Assembly: GCF_003851685.1 (NCBI RefSeq)
Contig: NZ_CP027727.1
Coordinates: 1,302,001 to 1,366,000, forward strand
Direction of reading: 5' to 3'
Length of the DNA: 64,000 nt
From: Pseudomonas sp. R5-89-07
Lineage (GTDB): Bacteria > Pseudomonadota > Gammaproteobacteria > Pseudomonadales > Pseudomonadaceae
The notes beneath the pieces were generated by a model. The model ran no database searches. It was not told the origin of the DNA and was given only the letters and a program-made list of their open reading frames with translations. Positions within the stretch are counted from its first letter, which is position 1. Every line of letters begins with the position of its first letter. Below, piece by piece: positions 53,522 to 63,592 of the stretch. A program made the position numbers and the translations under genes.

Positions 53522-54441
53522 GCGTGGTGGTACGACGGTGGGACGAGAAATTCGAGCAGGGCCTTTTGCGCATGCAGGCGGTTTTCAGCCTGGTCCCAGG
53601 CGACCGAACGTGGGTCGTCGAGCAGGTCGAGGCTGATTTCTTCGCCACGGTGGGCGGGCAGGCAGTGCATGAACAGCACGTCCGGCGCAGCCAGGTCGAG
53701 CAGGGCGCGGGTCACCTGGAACGGCGCGAACCGGGCCAGGCGCTTGGCGGTTTCGTCTTCCTGGCCCATGGAGGTCCAGACGTCGGTGCTGACCAGGTGT
53801 GCGCCGACCACCGCGTCTTTCGGATCGCGCAGCAGTTGCACACGGCCGTCGGCCTTGGCCATGAACTCGGCGCTGGGTTCGTAACCTTCCGGGCAGGCGA
53901 TACGCAGGTGGAAGTCGAACTGGATGGCAGCTTCTATATAGCTGTTGCACATATTGTTGCCGTCGCCGATCCAGGCAACGGTCTTGCCCTGGATCGAGCC
54001 GCGGTGTTCGAGGAAGGTTTGCATGTCGGCCAGCAACTGGCATGGGTGCAGGTCATCGGACAGGCCGTTGATCACGGGCACGCGCGAGTTGGCGGCAAAT
54101 TCGGTCAAGGTGCTATGGGCGAAGGTACGGATCATCACGGCGTCGAGCATGCGCGACATCACGATGGCGCAATCGCTGATCGGCTCACCACGGCCCAGTT
54201 GGGTATCGCGGGGCGACAGGAAGATAGCCTGGCCACCGAGTTGAATCATGCCGGCTTCGAAGGACAAGCGGGTGCGGGTCGAGGACTTCTCGAAGATCAT
54301 CCCGAGCACGCGGTTTTTCAAAGGCTCAAACAGTACGCCGCGGTTACGCAGGTCTTTAAGCTCAATGCCTCGACGGATCACGCTGACCAGCTCTTCGGGC
54401 GTGCAATCCATCAGGGAGAGAAAGTGCCTTGCGCTCATCAT
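53518..54441 (-). CDS. argF: ArgF, anabolic ornithine carbamoyltransferase
   Basis: The 307-residue enzyme has the carbamoyl-phosphate site [41 protein letters not shown], the ornithine-binding [16 protein letters not shown], and the [10 protein letters not shown] loop with the catalytic cysteine. It makes citrulline from ornithine and carbamoyl phosphate in arginine synthesis. ATG at 54441 has AAGG six bases upstream; 54438 is possible. argG, the next pathway enzyme, is 8 kb away in the same window. The upstream region has an ArgR-like half-site. Confidence 0.95.
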   Translation of the reverse strand: MMSARHFLSLMDCTPEELVSVIRRGIELKDLRNRGVLFEPLKNRVLGMIFEKSSTRTRLSFEAGMIQLGGQAIFLSPRDTQLGRGEPISDCAIVMSRMLDAVMIRTFAHSTLTEFAANSRVPVINGLSDDLHPCQLLADMQTFLEHRGSIQGKTVAWIGDGNNMCNSYIEAAIQFDFHLRIACPEGYEPSAEFMAKADGRVQLLRDPKDAVVGAHLVSTDVWTSMGQEDETAKRLARFAPFQVTRALLDLAAPDVLFMHCLPAHRGEEISLDLLDDPRSVAWDQAENRLHAQKALLEFLVPPSYHHA

Positions 54442-54870
54442 TAACTACCTTTTGCAACAGACCGCAGATACTCAAAGCCTTGTTTATTGTGACAACGGGC
54501 GAGACCTGCGGCGAAAGCCGCACGGGGCGACGAAATAGGGGAAGGCGCGATATTGACATTAAATGTCGCGTCTTACCAATAGGGCTACGGTTTTCAAGGG
54601 TGTTCAAGCAGGGCGCCGAAGCGCGTTTGAAGACGGTTTCCAGACAGCAGCGGCCCATTTGTACACTGGCATCGAGACCTTTTGCAATGCGCAGGGGCGC
54701 CTGCGGGCGTGCTTATAGCGGTTTGAGGCGCGTGCGGGGCGTTCTCGAAACATTTGCTCACGCTTAGCCGTGCCTTGGCCTATGTCCGGCGATTCACAGC
54801 ACGAACGTTACTGGCGCACTGCGCGGCCGCAGCCCATAGTTGAACAAAGCCCTTATAAAAGAGACTGGCC
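54442..54870. other. Divergent intergenic region argF / molybdopterin oxidoreductase
   Basis: No credible gene in 429 bases. It contains the argF promoter area with the palindrome GACATTAAATGTC (54555-54567) and an ArgR-like half-site TGTCGC-N8-AA (54564-54579). The side near 54871 is GC-rich with no clear promoter motif apart from an AT-rich CTTATAAAAG stretch just before the ATG. Confidence 0.45.
54564..54579 (+). promoter_or_regulatory. ArgR half-site candidate upstream of argF
   Basis: TGTCGC, eight bases, then AA matches half of the pseudomonad ArgR consensus TGTCGC-N8-AA-N5. A clear second tandem copy is not present, unlike at argG. Confidence 0.4.
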
Positions 54871-56979
54871 ATGACCAAGACTCTCCATCACCGTGCCTGC
54901 CACCTGTGCGAAGCCATCTGCGGCCTTACCCTGGAAACGACCCAGGACGACGCCGGCAGCCTGGCGATTACTTCGATCAAGGGCGACCCGCTGGACACCT
55001 TCAGTCGAGGGCATATCTGCCCCAAAGCGGTGGCGTTGCAGGACATCCAGAATGACCCGGACCGCCTGCACCGGCCGATGCTGCGGGTGGGTAGCGAATG
55101 GCAACCGATCCCGTGGGACGATGCCTTTGCGCTGGTAGCCGAACGCCTCGCGGGCATCCAGGCCCGGCACGGACAGAATGCGGTGGCGGTGTATCAGGGC
55201 AACCCCAGCGTGCATAACTACGGGCTGATGACCCACAGCAACTACTTTCTTGGCTTGTTGAAAACACGTAACCGCTACTCGGCGACGTCGGTAGACCAGT
55301 TGCCCCATCATCTTTCCAGTCACCTGATGTACGGCCATGGCCTGTTGCTGCCTATTCCGGACATCGACCACACCGACTTCATGCTGATTCTGGGCGGCAA
55401 CCCCCTTGCCTCAAACGGCAGCATCATGACCGTGCCCGATGTAGAGAAGCGCCTCAAGGCGATCCAGGCCCGAGGTGGCAAAGTGGTGGTCGTCGACCCT
55501 CGACGCAGCGAGACGGCGGCGATTGCCGATCAGCATCTGTTCGTGCGCCCCGGTGGCGATGCAGCCTTGTTGTTCGGGCTGCTCAACACCTTGTTTGCAG
55601 AGGGGCTGACCCGCGACAGCCATTTGCCGGTTGAAGGTTTGGCCGATGTGCGCCGGGCGATCGCCGGGTTTACCGCCGAGGCCATGAGCCCTCAGTGCGC
55701 AGTGCCTGCCGAGCAAATCCGCCAATTGGCGCGGGATTTCGCGGCGGCGGATAAAGCGGTTTGCTACGGGCGCATGGGCGTCTCGACCCAGGCGTTCGGC
55801 ACGTTGTGTCATTGGCTGGTGCAGTTGATCAACCTGGTGACCGGCAACCTGGATCGCGTGGGCGGCGCCTTATGCACAACGCCAGCGGTGGATCTGGTGG
55901 CCTCGACCGGCGGCGGGCATTTCAATCGCTGGCAGAGCCGCGTGTCCGGGCGCCCCGAGTACGGGGGAGAGTTGCCGGTGTCTGCCCTGGCCGAAGAGAT
56001 GCTCACCGAAGGTGAAGGGCAAATTCGCGCCCTGGTGACGGTGGCCGGCAACCCGGTATTGTCGACGCCCAATGGCCGCCAACTGGAGCAGGCGCTGGAT
56101 GGGTTGGAGTTCATGGTCAGCGTTGACCTTTACATCAATGAGACCACGCGCTATGCCGACCTGATCCTGCCGTCCACGTCGGCGCTGGAGAATGATCACT
56201 ACGACACCACCTTCAATATGTTCGCGGTGCGCAACGTCACACGCTTCAATCGCGCGATACTGCCCAAGCCTGAAGGTGCGCTGCACGACTGGGAAATTTT
56301 TGTCGGTTTGGCCAAGGCATTTGCGGCGCACACCGGTGTGGCGCTCAAACCAACAATGCCACCCGCGCAGATGATCGACTTCGGTTTGCGCGCCGGGACT
56401 TACGGTGATGCATCCCCGCACCAGTTGTCCGTGGCGATGCTGGCCGATCATCCCCATGGCGTGGACCTGGGGCCGCTTACGCCAAACCTGGCCGCCCGGC
56501 TGAAAACCGCCGACGGCAAGGTGCAGGCGGCGCCGTCGGTGATCCTGGCGGACCTGGCGCGTTTTGCGGCGCAACCGCTGCCTGGGGCGGACGAGCTGCT
56601 GCTGATTGGCCGTCGCCATGTGCGCAGCAATAATTCCTGGATGCATAACTATCACCGGCTGGTGAAGGGCAAGCCGCGCCATCAACTGCTGATGCACCCC
56701 GATGACCTGGCCCGTCGCCAGCTGAGCGATGGCCAGCGAGTGCGTGTCAGCTCGCGGATCGGCATGGTGGAGGTGGAAGTGGTGGCCAGCCTGGACATGA
56801 TGCCTGGCGTGGTCAGCCTGCCTCACGGCTGGGGCCACGGGCGCCCGGGCGTGCAAATGAGCATTGCCAGTAGCCAGCCGGGGGCAAGTGCGAATGATTT
56901 GACCGATGAGCGGCAATTGGACGAACTGTCGGGCAATGCAGCGCTCAATGGCGTACCCGTGAAAGTTGCCGCGGCTTGA
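54871..56979 (+). CDS. Molybdopterin-dependent oxidoreductase (formate dehydrogenase-like)
   Basis: The 702-residue protein starts with a 4Fe-4S motif C10-x2-C13-x3-C17-x32-C50 and continues as a bis-MGD enzyme: FMLILGGNPLASNGS, VVVVDPRRSETAAIADQHLFVRPGGDAALLFGLLN, and a C-terminal MopB domain (LLLIGRRHVRSNNSWMHNYHRLVKG, VSLPHGWGHG). No signal peptide, so cytosolic. At the usual metal-ligand position the sequence reads SATSVDQLPHH with neither Cys nor selenocysteine, so the ligand may be Ser or Asp. Substrate and electron partner unknown; it is a single gene. Confidence 0.88.
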   Translation: MTKTLHHRACHLCEAICGLTLETTQDDAGSLAITSIKGDPLDTFSRGHICPKAVALQDIQNDPDRLHRPMLRVGSEWQPIPWDDAFALVAERLAGIQARHGQNAVAVYQGNPSVHNYGLMTHSNYFLGLLKTRNRYSATSVDQLPHHLSSHLMYGHGLLLPIPDIDHTDFMLILGGNPLASNGSIMTVPDVEKRLKAIQARGGKVVVVDPRRSETAAIADQHLFVRPGGDAALLFGLLNTLFAEGLTRDSHLPVEGLADVRRAIAGFTAEAMSPQCAVPAEQIRQLARDFAAADKAVCYGRMGVSTQAFGTLCHWLVQLINLVTGNLDRVGGALCTTPAVDLVASTGGGHFNRWQSRVSGRPEYGGELPVSALAEEMLTEGEGQIRALVTVAGNPVLSTPNGRQLEQALDGLEFMVSVDLYINETTRYADLILPSTSALENDHYDTTFNMFAVRNVTRFNRAILPKPEGALHDWEIFVGLAKAFAAHTGVALKPTMPPAQMIDFGLRAGTYGDASPHQLSVAMLADHPHGVDLGPLTPNLAARLKTADGKVQAAPSVILADLARFAAQPLPGADELLLIGRRHVRSNNSWMHNYHRLVKGKPRHQLLMHPDDLARRQLSDGQRVRVSSRIGMVEVEVVASLDMMPGVVSLPHGWGHGRPGVQMSIASSQPGASANDLTDERQLDELSGNAALNGVPVKVAAA

Positions 56980-57078
56980 TGCTGGCTGTCGGCGCGCCTG
57001 AGCATCCTGTGGGTTTTTTGCGTTACAATGCGCCACCGTGCCGACCTGTGAGTCGCAAAGTTCCTGCAGAGGTGTTCC

Positions 57079-57417
57079 ATGGATATCATCGAAACGATCA
57101 AAGAGCAGATTGCCAACAACACCATTCTGCTTTACATGAAAGGCGCTCCGAACGCTCCTCAGTGCGGTTTCTCCGCGAAAGCGTCCCAGGCCATCATGGC
57201 GTGTGGCGAGAAGTTCGCTTACGTGGATATCCTGCAAAACCCGGAAATTCGCGCCAACCTGCCTAAATACGCCAACTGGCCGACCTTCCCGCAGTTGTGG
57301 GTAGCCGGTGAACTGGTTGGCGGCAGCGACATCATCACTGAAATGGCAGCTGATGGCTCGTTGCAAGCGCTGGTCAAAGACGCAGCGGCAAAAGCGGCAG
57401 CCAAAACCGAAGCGTGA
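57079..57417 (+). CDS. grxD: GrxD, monothiol glutaredoxin (Grx4 type)
   Basis: The 112-residue protein has the monothiol active site CGFS with C29, preceded by LLYMKGAPNAPQ and followed by the glutathione-binding WPTFPQLWVAGELVGGSDII. Such proteins carry 2Fe-2S clusters and deliver them in iron-sulphur assembly together with BolA. ATG is preceded by AGAGG. It is followed by a strong terminator. Position next to bacterioferritin genes fits an iron-homeostasis neighbourhood. Confidence 0.95.
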   Translation: MDIIETIKEQIANNTILLYMKGAPNAPQCGFSAKASQAIMACGEKFAYVDILQNPEIRANLPKYANWPTFPQLWVAGELVGGSDIITEMAADGSLQALVKDAAAKAAAKTEA

Positions 57418-57441
57418 TGCTCCTGTAAAAGGCCTCGCAAT

Positions 57442-57480
57442 AAAAAGCCCCGCTTCTCAAAAGAGAGCGGGGCTTTTTTT
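57442..57480 (+). terminator. Rho-independent terminator of grxD
   Basis: AAAGCCCCGCT and AGCGGGGCTTT flank a short loop, followed by seven T residues. It works downstream of grxD and is complementary-ended, so it may stop minus-strand transcription too. Confidence 0.92.
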
Positions 57481-57488
57481 GGCTTCTC

Positions 57489-57587
57489 TGTAGGAGCGAG
57501 CTTGGTCGCGAAAAACGCCCAGGCAACGCGTTCATTCTGGATAAACGCGGTGGCGCTGAGTTCTTCGCGAGCAAGCTCGCTCCTACA
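57489..57587. repeat. REPIN (TAGGAGCG family), third near-identical 99-base copy
   Basis: Same interior as the copies at 8197-8295 and 25585-25683 (ACGCCCAGGCAACGCGTTCA and onward), but here without the outer GTGGGAGG repeats. One base change (CTTGGTCGCG) breaks the left core palindrome. Confidence 0.9.
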
Positions 57588-57613
57588 TCAAAATTAAACG
57601 AGAGCCGCAGGCG

Positions 57614-58084
57614 TTATTCGCCCATCTGCGACTGCAGGTAGTTCTCCAGGCTGACCTTGTCGATCAGGCCCAGTTGGGTTTCCAGCCAGTCGATGTGTTC
57701 TTCCTGGTCTTCGAGGATATCTTCCAACAGTTCGCGGCTGCCATAGTCGCCAGTGGTTTCGCAGTGAGCGATGGCGGCCTTGAGGTCGCTGTGGCTCTTG
57801 CGTTCAAAGCCCAGGTCGCTGCCGATCATTTCCTGGGTGTGCTCGCCGATATTCAGCTTGCCCAGGTCTTGCACGTTCGGCAGACCTTCCAGGAACAGGA
57901 TGCGTTTGATCAGCGCATCGGCGTCCTTCATGGCCTTGATCGATTCCTTATATTCGCGTTTGCCGAGCTTTTCCAGGCCCCAATCGTCATACATGCGCGC
58001 ATGCAGAAAGTACTGATTGATCGCGACCAGTTCATTGGCAAGGATTTTGTTGAGTTGCTGGATGACTGAAATGTCGCCTTTCAT
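57614..58084 (-). CDS. bfr: Bacterioferritin subunit, haem-binding but without complete ferroxidase site
   Basis: The 156-residue protein is a clear bacterioferritin ([31 protein letters not shown]). The haem ligand M52 is kept. Of six ferroxidase ligands in E. coli Bfr, E18, E94 and H130 are kept, but E51 is Ala, H54 is Asp and E127 is Gln. It therefore resembles the beta-type subunits of P. putida, which bind haem but need an alpha subunit for iron oxidation. The neighbouring bfd encodes the ferredoxin that releases iron. A partner alpha subunit is not in this window. Confidence 0.9.
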   Translation of the reverse strand: MKGDISVIQQLNKILANELVAINQYFLHARMYDDWGLEKLGKREYKESIKAMKDADALIKRILFLEGLPNVQDLGKLNIGEHTQEMIGSDLGFERKSHSDLKAAIAHCETTGDYGSRELLEDILEDQEEHIDWLETQLGLIDKVSLENYLQSQMGE

Positions 58085-58241
58085 GACTGGGGTCCTGCCC
58101 TGTAATCGCTGTGTATGGGCGGAGTTTGAGCGGCGGCAATCTTGGTGTCAAACCTAAGTTATTGAATAATAAATGAAAATTAATCGGAATAAGAATGTTT
58201 GTGTTCCGCGTCTTCGCGCTAACTAATTGAATTGCGGGCAT

Positions 58242-58271
58242 AAAAAAACCGGACACTGGGTCCGGTTCTTT
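58242..58271 (-). terminator. Terminator downstream of bfd
   Basis: On the minus strand AACCGGAC and GTCCGGTT form an eight-pair stem followed by a run of seven T residues. It should end bfd transcripts, so bfd and bfr are probably separately transcribed. An additional hairpin ACACGCTT/AAGCGTGT overlaps the bfd stop codon. Confidence 0.88.
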
Positions 58272-58284
58272 AAAACACGCTTAT

Positions 58285-58503
58285 TTAAGCGTGTGTAAAT
58301 TCTGCCGAGTAGGGCAGCCCGGCTTGGGCTGTCTGCAACTGCGTGAGGGTTTCCCGTACCACTTGCTTGGCAAGGCAGGCGCATTTACCACACTGGCTGG
58401 CAACGCCGGTGGTTTCACGCACTTCCTTGTAGCTGCAGCAACCTTCATAGATTGCTTCGCGGATTTGTCCGTCGGTGACGCCAGTACAGAGGCACACATA
58501 CAT
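58285..58503 (-). CDS. bfd: Bfd, bacterioferritin-associated ferredoxin
   Basis: A 72-residue 2Fe-2S protein with the Bfd cysteine pattern: CLC at residues 4-6, then CGKC near 38-41 (spacing CxC-x31-32-CxxC), in VCLCTGVTDGQIREAI and VASQCGKCACLAKQVV. It binds bacterioferritin and reduces the mineral core to mobilise Fe2+ when iron is short. A Fur box lies upstream, which agrees with iron-starvation induction. A second ORF in another frame is a shadow. Confidence 0.94.
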   Translation of the reverse strand: MYVCLCTGVTDGQIREAIYEGCCSYKEVRETTGVASQCGKCACLAKQVVRETLTQLQTAQAGLPYSAEFTHA

Positions 58504-58551
58504 AAGGGAGAACCGTCGCGGGTTTAGGGCTTAAGTGCGATGGATCTTAAT

Positions 58552-58570
58552 GTTAACGAGAATGATTGTC
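58552..58570. promoter_or_regulatory. Fur box upstream of bfd
   Basis: GTTAACGAGAATGATTGTC matches the 19-base Fur consensus at 14 positions. It is 49 bases upstream of the bfd start and so overlaps its promoter. The divergent peroxiredoxin gene starts 178 bases away on the other side and may or may not be affected. Confidence 0.75.
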
Positions 58571-58748
58571 AAAGTAGTTTCATCATCAATCCGGCGCACA
58601 TTGCCTGTGCGCTGACGAACGGTTTTTTCGGTGTATGATGGTCGATCTTTACGAAGCGTGACCGCGTCACAGGTCTGTCGCTGAACGAAGGCAGACTCGA
58701 TGCTGGTCCTGTTACTTCAATCGTCACCCTTACATCAGGAGATATCCA

Positions 58749-59351
58749 ATGAGCGTACTCGTCGGCAAACAAGCCCCGGATTTCGACGTACCCGCCGTCC
58801 TCGGCAATGGCGAAATCGTAGACAGCTTCAAACTGTCTGAAGCCATCAAAGGCAAATACGGCCTGGTGTTCTTCTACCCGCTGGACTTCACCTTCGTCTG
58901 CCCATCCGAGCTGATCGCTCTGGATCACCGCATGGACGATTTCAAGGCGCGTAACGTTGAAGTGGTCGCCGTTTCCATCGACTCCCACTTCACCCACAAC
59001 GCCTGGCGCAACACCGCCATCAACGATGGCGGCATCGGCAAAGTCAAATACACCATGGCAGCCGATATGAAGCACGATATCGCCAAGGCCTACGACGTTG
59101 AGTCCGAAGGCGGCGTAGCGTTCCGTGGCGCGTTCCTGATCGACGATAAGGGCGTTGTGCGCTCGCAGATCATCAACGACCTGCCACTGGGCCGTAACAT
59201 GGAAGAGCTGATTCGTCTGGTCGACGCTCTGCAATTCCACGAAGAGCACGGCGAAGTCTGCCCTGCCAACTGGAAAAAAGGCGACAAAGGCATGACCGCT
59301 TCCACCGAAGGTGTTGCGGCTTACCTGACCGAGAACGCTGGCAAGCTGTAA
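58749..59351 (+). CDS. Typical 2-Cys peroxiredoxin (AhpC/Tsa type)
   Basis: The 200-residue protein has the peroxidatic cysteine C51 in DFTFVCPSEL and the resolving cysteine C171 in EHGEVCPANW, the typical 2-Cys Prx1 arrangement, with ALDHRMDDFKARNVEVVAVSIDSHF. It reduces H2O2 and organic peroxides using thioredoxin or AhpF-type donors. A good Shine-Dalgarno (AGGAGAT) precedes ATG. It lies divergent from bfd, which joins peroxide defence with iron release; a strong terminator follows. Confidence 0.95.
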   Translation: MSVLVGKQAPDFDVPAVLGNGEIVDSFKLSEAIKGKYGLVFFYPLDFTFVCPSELIALDHRMDDFKARNVEVVAVSIDSHFTHNAWRNTAINDGGIGKVKYTMAADMKHDIAKAYDVESEGGVAFRGAFLIDDKGVVRSQIINDLPLGRNMEELIRLVDALQFHEEHGEVCPANWKKGDKGMTASTEGVAAYLTENAGKL

Positions 59352-59365
59352 GCCAGATTCAAGGT

Positions 59366-59399
59366 AAAAAAAACCGGCCTGAAAAGGCCGGTTTTTTTA
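59366..59399. terminator. Bidirectional terminator between peroxiredoxin gene and rnt
   Basis: AAACCGGCCT and AGGCCGGTTT pair perfectly around a GAAA tetraloop, with A-rich sequence before and seven T residues after, so it can terminate on both strands between the convergent genes. Confidence 0.93.
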
Positions 59400-59414
59400 T
59401 GCGCGGGATTAACT

Positions 59415-60089
59415 TCAATCGTTGAAGTCTTCCCAGCCGCCCATCTGTTTCCAGCGGTTGACGATGCCGCAGAACAGCTCGGCGGTCTTCTCGGTGTCGT
59501 AGCGGGCCGAGTGAGCCTCGCGGCCGTCGAAGTCGATACCGGCGGCCTGGCAGGCTTTTGCCAGTACGGTCTGACCGTAGGCGAGGCCGGCGAGGGTGGC
59601 GGTGTCGAAGCTGGAGAAGGGATGGAACGGGTTGCGTTTCATGTCCAGGCGCGCCACGGCGGCGTTCAGGAAACCCAGGTCGAAGCTGCTGTTGTGCCCT
59701 ACCAGGATCGCGCGTTTGCAGCCATTGGCCTTCAGCGCCTTGCGTACGCCGCGGAAAATGTCGGTGAGCGCCGCTTCTTCACTCACCGCCATGCGCAATG
59801 GGTGATCGAGCTTGATCCCGGTGAACTCCAGGGCCGCCGCTTCGATGTTGGCGCCTTCAAACGGCTCGACGCGGAAGAAGTGGGTGTGTTCCGGGTACAC
59901 GAAGCCCTGCTCGTCCATGCCGATAGTCGTCGCGGCAATTTCCAGCAAGGCATCGGTGGCGCAGTTGAAGCCGCCGGTTTCTACGTCGATAACCACAGGC
60001 AGGTAGCCGCGGAAACGTTCGGCCATCGGATGGCGCGAACCGCCGCCACCGCCATGTTCCTGTTCGTCATCGTAATGGTCTTCACTCAC
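59415..60089 (-). CDS. rnt: Rnt, ribonuclease T
   Basis: The 224-residue DEDD exonuclease shows Exo[22 protein letters not shown], Exo[19 protein letters not shown] and Exo[17 protein letters not shown]. RNase T trims 3' ends of tRNA and other stable RNAs. Its ATG overlaps the stop of pyrC by four bases. Length and motifs are as in E. coli and P. aeruginosa Rnt. Confidence 0.95.
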   Translation of the reverse strand: MSEDHYDDEQEHGGGGGSRHPMAERFRGYLPVVIDVETGGFNCATDALLEIAATTIGMDEQGFVYPEHTHFFRVEPFEGANIEAAALEFTGIKLDHPLRMAVSEEAALTDIFRGVRKALKANGCKRAILVGHNSSFDLGFLNAAVARLDMKRNPFHPFSSFDTATLAGLAYGQTVLAKACQAAGIDFDGREAHSARYDTEKTAELFCGIVNRWKQMGGWEDFND

Positions 60090-61132
60090 TTGCTTTCCTC
60101 CAGCAGGCGCCAGCGCAGTGTTTCACCGGCGCGCAGCGGGATAACGGTCAACTCGCCAAAGGGCAGGCTGGCAGGGGCGGTCCAGTCTTCACGAACCAGG
60201 GTGATGCGGTCGGTATTCGCCGGCAGGCCATAGAAGCGCGGGCCGTTGAGGCTGGCGAAGCCTTCGAGCTTGTCCAGGGCGTTGCGTTGTTCGAACGCTT
60301 CGGCGTACAGCTCGATGGCGGCAAACGCGGTGTAGCACCCCGCGCAACCGCAGGCGGCTTCCTTGGCGTGCTGCGCGTGGGGCGCCGAGTCTGTACCGAG
60401 GAAGAACTTCGGGTTGCCGCTGGTGGCGGCGTCCAGCAAAGCCACCTGGTGGGTGTTGCGCTTGAGGATCGGCAAGCAATAAAAGTGCGGTCGAATCCCG
60501 CCCACCAGCATGTGGTTGCGGTTGTACAGCAGGTGATGGGCGGTGATGGTCGCGCCGACGTTGGCCGAAGCCTCGGTGACGAACTGCACGGCATCTGCGG
60601 TGGTGATGTGTTCGAACACCACCTTGAGGGTCGGGAACAGCTCGACCACTCGGCGCATATGCTCGTCGATGAAGATCTTCTCGCGATCGAACACGTCGAC
60701 ATCGCCACGTGTAACTTCACCGTGGATCAACAGCGGCATGCCGACCTCGGCCATGGCTTCGATGGCCGGCAGGATCTTGTCGATACTGGTCACGCCGGAA
60801 TCGGAGTTGGTGGTCGCGCCCGCCGGGTACAGCTTGGCGGCGTGAACATAACCGCTGGCCTTGGCCTCACGAATTTCTTCGGGCTGGGTGCGGTCGGTAA
60901 GGTAGAGCACCATCAGCGGTTCAAAGCGACTGCCGGCCGGGCGCGCAGCGAGGATTCGCTGGCGATAGGCATCGGCTTCGGCTGCGTTACGCACCGGTGG
61001 TACCAGGTTAGGCATGATGATGGCGCGGCCAAACGTGCGCGCTACATCGGCCACGGTTTGGGGCAACGCAGCACCATCGCGAAGATGAATATGCCAGTCG
61101 TCGGGACGCAGCAGGGTCAGGCGGTCGGACAT
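60086..61132 (-). CDS. pyrC: PyrC, dihydroorotase
   Basis: ATG at 61132 gives 348 residues, the E. coli class II size; an upstream in-frame start at 61192 is not needed. Metal-site motifs are present: DWHIHLRDG near residue 12, the carbamylated lysine region [38 protein letters not shown] and [14 protein letters not shown]. It closes carbamoyl aspartate to dihydroorotate in pyrimidine synthesis. Coupled to rnt downstream. Confidence 0.95.
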   Translation of the reverse strand: MSDRLTLLRPDDWHIHLRDGAALPQTVADVARTFGRAIIMPNLVPPVRNAAEADAYRQRILAARPAGSRFEPLMVLYLTDRTQPEEIREAKASGYVHAAKLYPAGATTNSDSGVTSIDKILPAIEAMAEVGMPLLIHGEVTRGDVDVFDREKIFIDEHMRRVVELFPTLKVVFEHITTADAVQFVTEASANVGATITAHHLLYNRNHMLVGGIRPHFYCLPILKRNTHQVALLDAATSGNPKFFLGTDSAPHAQHAKEAACGCAGCYTAFAAIELYAEAFEQRNALDKLEGFASLNGPRFYGLPANTDRITLVREDWTAPASLPFGELTVIPLRAGETLRWRLLEESK

Positions 61133-61288
61133 TGGGGATTCCAGGCGGGTCAATCTGGTGGGAATGCTACCGGAAAAGACTCGTGCAGGCACTCGCTATC
61201 AAGTTTTGCAGGATACGACCGATAGCACTGGGTATGCCTTAACGATGTATGACGCTTTGAAGTGTTGTAGAAACCAGTGGAGCCTCCC

Positions 61289-62197
61289 GTGCGCCAGCAT
61301 TATCTAGCCCTGCTCAGTGTGTTCGCCAGCCTGCCTGCGATGGCCCTCACGTTCCAGACACGTCTGGAAAATATTGAGTGGAAGGTGGAGGGCGATCAGT
61401 TCGAATGCCGCCTGACCCAGCCGATCACCGATTTCGGCTCGGGTGAGTTCGTGCGTCGGGCGGGCGAGCAGGCGACATTTCGTCTGAAAGCCTATAACGG
61501 TTCGCTCGGTGCCGGCTCCGCCACGTTGTTGGCCGCCGCTGCGCCCTGGCAACCGGGGCGCGGTGATATCAACCTCGGTGCGGTGCGCGTGGGCAGTGGC
61601 GATGTGTTGTTCAACAGCTCTCAGGCCCAGGCCGGGCGGCTGTTCACCGGCTTGCTCGAAGGCCGCAGCCCGACCGTACGGCATTACGGCCGCGAGGGGG
61701 GGTACTCGGAAATACGCCTGCTGCCGGTGAAGTTCAACAAGGCCTACAACGACTATCAGCTATGTACGGCCAAGCTGTTGCCGATGAACTACGATCAGGT
61801 CAAGCAGACGGAAGTGGGTTTCCCTGGGGGGGGCATTGAGCTGGATGCAGCAGCCAAGAAGAAGCTGTCGGTGATTGTCGCTTTCATGAAAGCTGACCCC
61901 ACCGTGAACCACATCGAGTTGAACGGCCACTCGGACAACAGCGGCAACCGCCTGACCAACCGTGATGTCTCGCGACGCCGAGCCCTGGCGGTGATGGACT
62001 ACTTCAAGGCCAACGGCATCCAGGAATCGCAGGTCACCCTGCGGTTTCACGGTGAAAGCTACCCCTTGGCGCCCAACACCAACGCCGCCAACCGAGCCCG
62101 CAACCGTCGGGTCAACGTGCAGCTTGAGCGCGTGGCTGCGCCTGAGAAACCAGCGTCCCAAGCAACTGCGCCGAGCAACCCCGCAGCGACCTCGTAA
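61289..62197 (+). CDS. motY: MotY-like flagellar T-ring/OmpA-domain protein
   Basis: GTG at 61289 with GGAG six bases upstream gives 302 residues; GTG at 61277 would lie over that ribosome site. A signal peptide ends near LPAMALTFQ. The N-terminal MotY domain (NIEWKVEGDQFECRLTQPITDFGSGEFVRRAGE) is followed by a C-terminal OmpA-like peptidoglycan-binding domain (VNHIELNGHSDNSGNRLTNRDVSRRRALAVMDYF, NRARNRRVNVQL). MotY forms the T ring that helps recruit the sodium or proton stator of the polar flagellum. In P. aeruginosa the same gene lies between pyrC and argG. Confidence 0.88.
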   Translation: MRQHYLALLSVFASLPAMALTFQTRLENIEWKVEGDQFECRLTQPITDFGSGEFVRRAGEQATFRLKAYNGSLGAGSATLLAAAAPWQPGRGDINLGAVRVGSGDVLFNSSQAQAGRLFTGLLEGRSPTVRHYGREGGYSEIRLLPVKFNKAYNDYQLCTAKLLPMNYDQVKQTEVGFPGGGIELDAAAKKKLSVIVAFMKADPTVNHIELNGHSDNSGNRLTNRDVSRRRALAVMDYFKANGIQESQVTLRFHGESYPLAPNTNAANRARNRRVNVQLERVAAPEKPASQATAPSNPAATS

Positions 62198-62218
62198 GTG
62201 CGACCATCGGTCGCGCGC

Positions 62219-62271
62219 TTGACATAATCTGTCGCTTTATCTTCATTTGCTGTCGCGCCCCTGTAATTTCG
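62219..62271 (+). promoter_or_regulatory. argG promoter with tandem ArgR site
   Basis: TTGACA at 62219-62224 is a -35 candidate. TGTCGC occurs at 62230 and again at 62251, exactly 21 bases apart, the repeat length of the ArgR consensus TGTCGC-N8-AA-N5. The second copy matches fully (AA at 62265-62266), the first has CA. The repeats cover the expected -10 area, consistent with repression by arginine. Confidence 0.75.
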
Positions 62272-62325
62272 CGGTTTTGATCGGTAGAATCGTCGCCTTT
62301 CCGTACAACCCCGTGGAGTGATGGC

Positions 62326-63543
<1,218 letters not shown>

Positions 63544-63560
63544 GTGTTTTGCCTGTGGTG

Positions 63561-63592
63561 AAAAAGCCCCTTATGCAAGGGGCTTTTTTTTT
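63561..63592 (+). terminator. Rho-independent terminator of argG
   Basis: AAAGCCCCTT and AAGGGGCTTT pair around ATGC, followed by nine T residues. Confidence 0.93.
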
